This document shows, piece by piece, positions 7,205 through 12,395 of a stretch of DNA of 12,395 nucleotides. The notes beneath the pieces were generated by a model. The model made no database searches. It was given only the letters and a program-made list of their open reading frames with translations, and had not been told where the DNA came from. The DNA comes from Rhodospirillales bacterium. GTDB taxonomy: Bacteria; Pseudomonadota; Alphaproteobacteria; Reyranellales; Reyranellaceae. Made by a program: the position numbers and the translations under genes. The stretch is from assembly GCA_013205335.1 (NCBI GenBank), contig JABMNB010000160.1:1-12395 (forward strand). Direction: 5' to 3'. The stretch's first letter is position 1. Every line of letters begins with the position of its first letter.

Positions 7205-8214
7205 GCCCGCTTCATTTCGGCGAGATAGGCCTTGATCGGCTTCTCGGCCGCCGGCACGCGCTTGTAGAACTCGCCGATCATCGGCGCCGTCTTCTTCTGC
7301 AGGTCCGCCGTCATCGCCGCCGACGGGATGACGAGCTGCATGCCGCCGGCGATCAGGCGGGCATTGCTGTCCTTGTCGGCCTGCAGCGACGACGCCCAGA
7401 ATTCCGGCTCCAGCTTCTTGGCCAGGTCGACGATGATCTTCTGGTTGGCCGGGGAGATCTTCTTCCAGGTGTCGTTGTTGATCGTGACGATCTCCGACGA
7501 CCAGGCATGGTTGGTCTGGTGGAAGAACTTCAGGAACTCCCAGAACTTTCCGTCGACGCCCGACACCGACGAGGTCGACACGCCCGAGACGGCGCCCGAG
7601 GACAGTGCCGCAATGGTCTCGCCCCACGGGATCAGCGCCGGCGCCATGCCGATCGCGCTGCACATTTCCTGTGCGTTCTTGTCGGGTACGCGGATCTTGA
7701 TGGCCTTCAGGGCGTCGAGAGACTCCGCCTTGATCTTGAGATGCAGGTACTGCGTGGGCCACGGCACCGTGTAGAGCATCGTCTGGTTGTTCTTCAGCAG
7801 GACCTTCTCGTACTCCGGCCGCAGATACTTGTGCAGCACCTTGAGCTCTTCGATGTTGTTGCAGATGAAAGGGATGCCCTCGACGCCGAGGATCGGCTCG
7901 TCGCCGACCTGCTGGATATTCAGGATGTCGGCCATCGGCACCAGACCATCGCGTACCGCGCGCATCTGCTCGGGGCCCTTGAAGCCGAGCTGGCCGCCCG
8001 CCTTGACCTCGATATCGACGGCTCCGCCCGTCGCCTTCTTCACCTCTTCGGCGAAGCGCTTGACGTTGACCGTGTGGAAATTTCCATCTGGCCACACCGT
8101 CGCCAGCGGCAACTTGAGCGGCGCCTGCGCCCGCACGACGGCCGGCCCACCGACCAGCGCCACAGCACCGACACCCATGCCCGCCTTCAAGGCATTCCTG
8201 CGTCCCAGATTCAT
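7201..8214 (-). CDS. dctP: TRAP transporter substrate-binding protein, DctP family
   Basis: 337 aa from the ATG at 8214. The N-terminus MNLGRRNALKAG followed by a hydrophobic stretch and an AQA cleavage site (29-31) resembles a twin-arginine (Tat) signal peptide, so the mature protein is periplasmic. The DctP domain spans about 35-330. IKIRVPDKNAQEM (172-184) matches the conserved strand whose arginine (here Arg175) salt-bridges a carboxylate of the ligand in most TRAP binding proteins. PWGETIAAL and the following SGAV are also typical. Starts: ATG 8214 has GGGGG at 5 bases. ATG 8244 would add ten residues and has a GGGTAAAG upstream, and ATG 8226 lies between them, so the start is not settled. 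The stop overlaps the dctQ GTG. The ligand is unknown, and a carboxylate-bearing N-compound is the best inference. Confidence 0.9.
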   Translation of the reverse strand: MNLGRRNALKAGMGVGAVALVGGPAVVRAQAPLKLPLATVWPDGNFHTVNVKRFAEEVKKATGGAVDIEVKAGGQLGFKGPEQMRAVRDGLVPMADILNIQQVGDEPILGVEGIPFICNNIEELKVLHKYLRPEYEKVLLKNNQTMLYTVPWPTQYLHLKIKAESLDALKAIKIRVPDKNAQEMCSAIGMAPALIPWGETIAALSSGAVSGVSTSSVSGVDGKFWEFLKFFHQTNHAWSSEIVTINNDTWKKISPANQKIIVDLAKKLEPEFWASSLQADKDSNARLIAGGMQLVIPSAAMTADLQKKTAPMIGEFYKRVPAAEKPIKAYLAEMKRA

Positions 8215-8262
8215 CGAAGCCCCCATTGTTAAGTTGACCGTCATCCGCTTTACCCAGCCGCC

Positions 8263-9936
8263 CTACTCTGCTGCCTGCGGCGGCTTGAATTCATAGAGCC
8301 TGTCGGCCGTCTCCTCTGAGATCAGCCCGTCGGCGAGGTCGTTGGCGACCTGCGTGCGATCACGCTCCTTCGGCGCGCCGATACCGGCGCCGCCCGGCGT
8401 CAGGATCATCAGCCGCTCGCCCGGCGGGATGAGCTGGAAGCCCTTGCCCTTCAACGTCTTCCCGGACTTGAACGCCACGACACCCGCCCCGCCGTCGCCG
8501 CCGCCGTCGCGGCCGCGCGCCGGATAGTCGATGCGATCGAAGGCGGCCAGCAGGTCGAACGGCTCGTCGATGCCGCTCTCGATTTCCATGATCTGGCCGA
8601 GGCCGCCGCGCGTGCGGCCAGCGCCACCAGAATCAGGACGGAACTCCTTGCGCCAGAAGATGAGCGGCGTCTGCGTCTCGGCGATCTCGACCGGCGTGCC
8701 GCGCACGCCGCTGGGATAGGCCGTGGCCGAAAGTCCATCCTTGTCGGGACGCGCACCGGTACCGCCGTTGGAGGTGATGGCCATGCCGAAGCCGTAGTTG
8801 CCGCCGTCGCCGCCCTTCACGCGGCCCCGCACGTTGATGTTCCACAGGCACGAGGTCCCTTCGGCCGGCACCCGGTCCGGTATGACCTGGCGCAGGCAGC
8901 CGAATGCCACGTCGGGCAGCATCTGGCCCACGACATGACGGGAGGCGACGGCGGTCGGCTTGGGCGCGTTCAGAATGCAGCCCTCGGGCGCAGAGACGGT
9001 CAGCGGCCCGAGCGAGCCGGCATTGTTCGGGATATGCGTGGACACCACGCAACCCAGGCCGAATACGGTATAGGCCGTCGTATAGGCGTGCGGCACGTTG
9101 ATGCCACGCCGCGACACACCCGATGTACCCGAGAAATCGACATGGATGCCGGTGTCGGAAATGGTCAGCGCCGCCTTCAGGGTCACCGGCTCGTCATAGC
9201 CGTCGACCGTCATGCTGTTGTGCCATGTGCCCTTGGGCAGCTTGGCGATCTCGGCCAGCACCGCCTCGCGCGAGCGCGCGATCACGTGGTCGCCCAGCTG
9301 GTCCAGCGAGTCGATTTCGAACTCGTCCATCATCTCGATCAGGCGGCGCGCGCCGACGTCGTTACACGCGGCCAATGAATAGACGTCACCCTCGGTGTCG
9401 ACCGGCTGGCGCGTGTTGGCCCGGATCATCGCCATCAGCGTCTCGTTCGCCTTGCCCTGGTCGAACAGCTTCAGCATGGGGATGTAGAGCCCCTCCATGA
9501 ACACGTCGGTCGCGTCCGGACCGAAGCCGATGCCGCCGATGTCCATCAGATGGCTGGTGCAGGAGAACAGCGCCACCAGCTTGCCGTTGCGAAAGCACGG
9601 CGTGGTGATGACGAAGTCGTTGAGATGGCCGGTGCCCATCCATGGATCGTTGGTGATGTAGGCGTCGCCCGCCTTCATCGTCTCGATCGGGAAGTAGCGC
9701 AGGAAGTGCTTCACCGATTCGGCCATCGAGTTCACGTGCCCCGGCGTGCCGGTGACGGCCTGGGCCAGCATGCGGCCCTGCAAGTCGAAGACGCCGGCGG
9801 AGAGGTCGCCGCATTCGCGCACGATCGGGCTGAAGGCGGTGCGCATCAGCGTCTGCGCCTGCTCCTCCACCACCGCGATCAGGCGGTTCCACATGATCTG
9901 CAGATCGATCAGGCCGACGCTGTTGGACTGGCTCAT
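8263..9936 (-). CDS. hyuB: Hydantoinase B/oxoprolinase family protein (N-methylhydantoinase B-like)
   Basis: 557 aa spanning a single HyuB domain (about 8-525). It pairs with HyuA to form ATP-dependent ring-opening or carboxylating enzymes (N-methylhydantoinase, 5-oxoprolinase, caprolactamase, acetone carboxylase relatives). Conserved blocks are RTAFSPIVRECGDLSAGVFD (32-51), GTPGHVNSM (63-71), DPWMGTGHLNDF (97-108) and SHLMDIGG (128-135); the His/Asp pairs in the last two are strongly conserved in the family. The C-terminal GGAGIGAPKERD precedes a short tail. The ATG has the strongest Shine-Dalgarno of the operon, AGGAG, and that run contains part of the hyuA TGA stop (TGAGGAG). The subunits are therefore probably made in matched amounts. 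The substrate cannot be assigned within the family. Confidence 0.92.
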   Translation of the reverse strand: MSQSNSVGLIDLQIMWNRLIAVVEEQAQTLMRTAFSPIVRECGDLSAGVFDLQGRMLAQAVTGTPGHVNSMAESVKHFLRYFPIETMKAGDAYITNDPWMGTGHLNDFVITTPCFRNGKLVALFSCTSHLMDIGGIGFGPDATDVFMEGLYIPMLKLFDQGKANETLMAMIRANTRQPVDTEGDVYSLAACNDVGARRLIEMMDEFEIDSLDQLGDHVIARSREAVLAEIAKLPKGTWHNSMTVDGYDEPVTLKAALTISDTGIHVDFSGTSGVSRRGINVPHAYTTAYTVFGLGCVVSTHIPNNAGSLGPLTVSAPEGCILNAPKPTAVASRHVVGQMLPDVAFGCLRQVIPDRVPAEGTSCLWNINVRGRVKGGDGGNYGFGMAITSNGGTGARPDKDGLSATAYPSGVRGTPVEIAETQTPLIFWRKEFRPDSGGAGRTRGGLGQIMEIESGIDEPFDLLAAFDRIDYPARGRDGGGDGGAGVVAFKSGKTLKGKGFQLIPPGERLMILTPGGAGIGAPKERDRTQVANDLADGLISEETADRLYEFKPPQAAE

Positions 9937-9946
9937 GGGTTACTCC

Positions 9947-12025
9947 TCACGCGTCCTTGCGATCCATGACGATACAGCCAGACGCATCGACATGCGCGGT
10001 AAAACTGGCCGAAACATAGGTCGATGTCTCGTCCTCGGCGACGATGGCCGGGCCGGCGAAGGCGCTGCCCGGCGGCAGCTGCTCGCGACGATAGACCGGC
10101 ACGTCGGCGGTCTTGCCGCTGCGGCCATCGAACACCGGGCGGCGTCCGACCGGCGTGGGCGGGGGCGCACTGCCGGCCTTGCCCTGCACGTCGGGTCGCT
10201 TGGCCTCCGTGGAAACCTGGACCGACCAGCTCAGGATCTCGATGGCGGCGTTGGGGATGTGGCGCTCGAACAGCACGCCATAGTCGCGCTCATAGGCCTC
10301 GCGCAGCGCCTCGGTGTCGGCCGCCGTCAGCGGGCCGTGCGGCAGCGTTACCATGATCTCGTGGCCCTGGCCGACGTAACGCATGAAGGCGACCCGGCGC
10401 TCGAAGGTCGGCAGGCCGCGCGCGCCCGGCACCACCAGTGCCGTCGCCTCCTGACTCATCTCTTCCAGCAGCTCGGTTGCCGCTGCCGCGTCGAGCGTGT
10501 CCAGGCGCATGTAGCGACTGCGCACCAGTTCGAAGGACACGGGGGCCGCCAGGAAGCCGACCGCGGAGCCCACGCCGGCATTGGGCGGCACGATCACGCG
10601 CTGCACGCCGATCTTCTCGGCCACGCGAGCGGCGTGGAGCGGTGCGCCGCCACCGAAGGCGATCAGCGTGTATTGATTGACGACGGAACCGCGCTCGACG
10701 GCGTGCACACGCGCTGCACTCGCCATGTTCTCCGACACCATCTCGTACACGGCATAGGCGCCCATCTCGGTCGAAAGGCCGAGACCTTCGCCCACGTCGC
10801 GGTCGATCGCACCGCGTGCGGCATCGATATCCAGGGCAATCGACCCGCCGGCGAAATGTGCCGGGTCGATCGTGCCCAGCACGACATTGGCGTCGGTGAC
10901 GGCCGGATGCCGCCCACCCCGTCCGTAACAGGCCGGGCCCGGCTCGGCGCCCGCACTTTCGGGGCCGACCGTGACGCGCTTGAGCGCATCGAGCCGTGCA
11001 ATCGAGCCGCCGCCCGCGCCGATCTCGACCATCTCGATGACCGGGATGCGAACCGGCAGGCCGGAGCCCTTGAGGAAGCGGGCCGCGCGGTCTACCTCGA
11101 AAAGCCGGGCGGTGTGCGGCTGATAATCGTCGATCAGGCAGATTTTCGCCGTGGTGCCACCCATGTCGTAGCTGAGCGCTCGCGCCTCGCCGGCCCGCGC
11201 CGCGACCTCCGCCGCAAAGATCGCGCCTCCCGCCGGCCCGGATTCGACCAGACGTACCGGAAAGCGCCGCGCCGTCTCGATGGCGGTGAGGCCGCCGCCG
11301 GAGGTCACGAGATAGATCGTGCCGGTAAACCTTTCCGCCGCAAGCGCCGCCTGCATGCGGGCAAGGTAGGAATCCATCAGCGGCTGCACATAGGCGTTGG
11401 CCACCGCTGTCGAGGTCCGTTCGTACTCGCGAACCTCGGGGCAGACCTCGCTCGACAGCGTCACCCAGAGACCGGGCAGTTCCGCGTTCAGTATCTCGCG
11501 CACCCGCCGCTCATGGGCTGGATTCACATAGGAGTGCATGAAGGCCACGGCCACGCTCTCGATGCCTTGGGCTCCGAGCATTCCGGCCAGCGTCCGCACC
11601 GCGCCTTCGTCGAGAGGCAGGCGGACCCTGCCATGCACATCCATGCGTTCGGGCACGGTGAAACGGATCGCCCGCGGCACCAGCGGTTTGGGCTTCTCGA
11701 TGCCGAGATCGTACTGGTCGTAGCGGCTCTCGTTGGCGATATCGAGCACGTCGCGGAAGCCCTCCGTGGCGATCAGGGCCGTCCGTGCGCCGCGCCGTTC
11801 GATGACGGCATTGGTGGCAAGCGTGGTGCCGTGGACGAATACACCGATATCGCCGAAACCCTTGCCCGCATCACCAAGGATGAGGCGCACCCCGTCGAGA
11901 ACCGCCTCCTCCGGGCGCTGCGGCGTCGTCAGCAGCTTGCGCGTGATCCGACGGCTTCCCTCTTCCAGAACCACGTCCGTGAACGTGCCGCCGATGTCGA
12001 CGGCAATACGCAAATCGTTGACCAC
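9947..12025 (-). CDS. hyuA: Hydantoinase A/oxoprolinase family protein (N-methylhydantoinase A-like)
   Basis: 692 aa, the normal HyuA length. It is the ATP-binding partner of HyuB and has the ASKHA fold. The first phosphate loop is VDIGGTFTD (9-17). GTTLATNAVIERRG (66-79) and the following RTALIATEGFRD (81-92) end the N-terminal domain. The second phosphate loop is DMGGTTAK (287-294), GAGGGSIA is at 337-344, and AFGGGAPLHA (456-465) is the adenosine region. A C-terminal domain follows from about 510. The GTG at 12025 is annotated as the start, with AGAGG 12 bases upstream. A TTG at 12013 has a better placed AAGGTGG, and the protein would then begin MRIAVDIGG, common for the family, so the true start may be four codons later. 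It is the first gene of the operon, behind a sigma-54-type promoter. Confidence 0.93.
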   Translation of the reverse strand: MVNDLRIAVDIGGTFTDVVLEEGSRRITRKLLTTPQRPEEAVLDGVRLILGDAGKGFGDIGVFVHGTTLATNAVIERRGARTALIATEGFRDVLDIANESRYDQYDLGIEKPKPLVPRAIRFTVPERMDVHGRVRLPLDEGAVRTLAGMLGAQGIESVAVAFMHSYVNPAHERRVREILNAELPGLWVTLSSEVCPEVREYERTSTAVANAYVQPLMDSYLARMQAALAAERFTGTIYLVTSGGGLTAIETARRFPVRLVESGPAGGAIFAAEVAARAGEARALSYDMGGTTAKICLIDDYQPHTARLFEVDRAARFLKGSGLPVRIPVIEMVEIGAGGGSIARLDALKRVTVGPESAGAEPGPACYGRGGRHPAVTDANVVLGTIDPAHFAGGSIALDIDAARGAIDRDVGEGLGLSTEMGAYAVYEMVSENMASAARVHAVERGSVVNQYTLIAFGGGAPLHAARVAEKIGVQRVIVPPNAGVGSAVGFLAAPVSFELVRSRYMRLDTLDAAAATELLEEMSQEATALVVPGARGLPTFERRVAFMRYVGQGHEIMVTLPHGPLTAADTEALREAYERDYGVLFERHIPNAAIEILSWSVQVSTEAKRPDVQGKAGSAPPPTPVGRRPVFDGRSGKTADVPVYRREQLPPGSAFAGPAIVAEDETSTYVSASFTAHVDASGCIVMDRKDA

Positions 12026-12084
12026 CTTGGATACAGACCTCTTTGTCGGGGAACGGCGATCAGGGTAGACCGGACGACCGCGCG

Positions 12085-12114
12085 TTGCAATTTGCAGGCC
12101 AGCCCGCCTATGGT
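12085..12114 (+). promoter_or_regulatory. Weak candidate sigma-70 promoter for the divergent gene
   Basis: The palindromic TTGCAA (12085-12090) and TATGGT (12109-12114) are 18 bases apart. The start site would be near 12121, exactly at a GTG, so the message would be leaderless. The two hexamers each match consensus at only 4 of 6 positions. The left hexamer overlaps the sigma-54 -12 element of the opposite strand. Confidence 0.2.
12086..12101 (-). promoter_or_regulatory. Sigma-54 (RpoN) -24/-12 promoter for the hyuA operon
   Basis: The minus strand reads TGGCCTGCAAATTGCA. The GG (12100-12099) and GC (12088-12087) doublets are separated by exactly 10 bases, as sigma-54 requires. The flanks match TGGC and TTGCA, and G7 of the consensus TGGCACG-N4-TTGCW is also present. 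Expected transcription start is near 12075, giving a leader of about 50 bases to hyuA. The TTGCAA also could be read as a sigma-70 -35 with a poor TACCCT -10 (12067-12062, 17-base spacer), but that match is weaker. Nitrogen-controlled expression is inferred from the promoter class and operon content. Confidence 0.5.
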
Positions 12115-12120
12115 TGCTCC

Positions 12121-12312
12121 GTGACGGCCGCAGAGAAGACGCTCCGTGCGCAGATGTTCGACATCCTGCGCCCCAACGATCCCACGCCAGGCGCCCGCCG
12201 TTGGCGGACGGCCCATCTGGTCGTTCTCTCCATAGGCCTGCTCGCCGTGATACTGCTGTCGATCGACGAGATGCTGGGGGATGTCCCGGCCTCTGTTGAA
12301 ATTGTGAAGTAG
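12121..12312 (+). pseudogene. N-terminal fragment resembling a voltage-gated-type ion channel, cut by an insertion sequence
   Basis: The frame from GTG 12121 encodes 63 aa. It reads MFDILRPNDPTPGARRWRT, then one strongly hydrophobic helix (AHLVVLSIGLLAVILLSID), then a short tail ending at TAG 12310-12312. A charged [YF]xIL-x-[DG/ND]-x-P amphipathic lead-in followed by a first helix with LAVIL resembles the N-termini of bacterial six-helix ion-transport-domain channels, which are normally 230-300 aa. The frame stops where an insertion-sequence-like left end begins, so it is best read as an interrupted channel gene. In-frame sequence reaches upstream to an ATG at 12043, but that part overlaps the promoter zone. 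Alternatively it is a genuine 63-aa single-pass membrane protein. No good Shine-Dalgarno is present. Confidence 0.4.
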
Positions 12313-12374
12313 GCGTTGCTCACCTTGAGCCTGTTAGGCTCGGGGTGTCGAATCCAACGAAGGAGAGCAACGCC
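12312..12374 (+). repeat. Nested inverted repeat enclosing a ribosome-binding site
   Basis: GGCGTTGCTC (12312-12321) is the exact reverse complement of GAGCAACGCC (12365-12374), which ends one base before a GTG start and includes part of its Shine-Dalgarno. Between them CACCTTGAGCCT (12321-12332) can pair with AGGCTCGGGGTG (12336-12347) across a 3-base loop, with two G-U pairs. RNA transcribed from upstream of 12312 could fold both stems and block translation initiation. Confidence 0.6.
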
Positions 12375-12395
12375 GTGAAGAAGATTACCACATCA
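12375..12395 (+). CDS. Start of an unidentified gene, possibly a transposase (partial)
   Basis: A GTG at 12375 follows AAGGAG (12360-12365) with 9 bases between, an excellent initiation site. The seven visible codons read MKKITTS and remain open at the window edge. The lysine-rich start and the preceding IS-end-like repeat fit a transposase, but nothing in seven residues identifies a family. The coding assignment rests on the Shine-Dalgarno and position only. Confidence 0.45.

Larger units (their letters stand above)
12312..12395 (+). mobile_element. Probable left end of a second insertion sequence (partial)
   Basis: From about 12312 the sequence changes character. A 10-base repeat GGCGTTGCTC is followed by a compact hairpin, then a strong Shine-Dalgarno and a new open frame running off the window. 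The upstream gene fragment ends at precisely this point. No terminal repeat partner or transposase motif is available, so this is inferred from layout. The family is not recognised; it is not obviously ISL3, unlike the left-hand element. Confidence 0.35.

Noticed and set aside
12062..12090. Sigma-70 promoter TTGCAA-N17-TACCCT for hyuA
   Set aside because: The -10 matches only 3 of 6 positions, and the same bases form a much better sigma-54 -12 element. Kept only as an alternative.
9746..12124. A 792-codon open frame on the plus strand over hyuA
   Set aside because: It is antisense to a clear HyuA with all motifs. The product is histidine/arginine-rich and unrecognisable.
12321..12347. The 12-pair hairpin as a Rho-independent terminator
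   Set aside because: It is not followed by a T-run and lies just before a strong ribosome-binding site, so a translation-control or IS-end role fits better.
1..12395. CRISPR array, tRNA or rRNA genes
   Set aside because: No regularly spaced repeats and no tRNA- or rRNA-like segment were seen on either strand. The window is almost fully occupied by protein genes.

Overview
The window is GC-rich, with strong G/C third-position bias across long antisense open frames. It reads like an alphaproteobacterial chromosome segment. The protein styles fit that group: a covalent-flavin sarcosine/dimethylglycine dehydrogenase with a GcvT tail, a GlnA-like ligase, and a TRAP transporter beside HyuA/HyuB. 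The genus cannot be told from sequence alone.

Almost the whole window (about 263 to 12025) is one eight-gene minus-strand operon. In transcription order it holds hyuA, hyuB, a TRAP transporter (dctP, dctQ, dctM), a glutamine-synthetase-family ligase, an iron-type alcohol dehydrogenase, and an FAD/GcvT N-methyl-amine dehydrogenase. Spacers are at most about 48 bases. Several junctions overlap (TGATG twice, GTGA once), and the hyuB Shine-Dalgarno includes the hyuA stop codon. Upstream of hyuA is a near-consensus sigma-54 -24/-12 promoter, TGGC-N8-TTGCA with the correct 10-base GG-to-GC spacing, which suggests nitrogen-responsive control.

Inferred joint role: the TRAP system imports an organic (probably carboxylate-bearing) nitrogen compound. 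HyuA/HyuB opens a lactam or hydantoin ring using ATP, or carries out a related ATP-dependent reaction. The FAD/GcvT enzyme oxidatively removes an N-methyl (or similar) group, with the one-carbon unit passed to tetrahydrofolate. The GlnA-like ligase may gamma-glutamylate an amine product, and the Fe-ADH handles an aldehyde or alcohol. N-methylhydantoin/creatinine-like catabolism is the closest known pathway, but N-carbamoylsarcosine amidase and creatinine deaminase are not in the window, so the substrate is unresolved.

Both edges are mobile DNA. The left edge (1-134) is the 3' end of an ISL3-family insertion sequence: a transposase C-terminus plus a terminal inverted repeat. It is followed by an AT-rich spacer with a possible operon terminator. 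The right edge starts what looks like a different insertion sequence at about 12312. Its first gene has a strong Shine-Dalgarno that would be locked in a two-tier hairpin on read-through RNA. That element appears to cut off a divergent gene after about 63 codons; the fragment resembles the N-terminus of a voltage-gated-type ion channel. The operon therefore sits between two unrelated insertion sequences.
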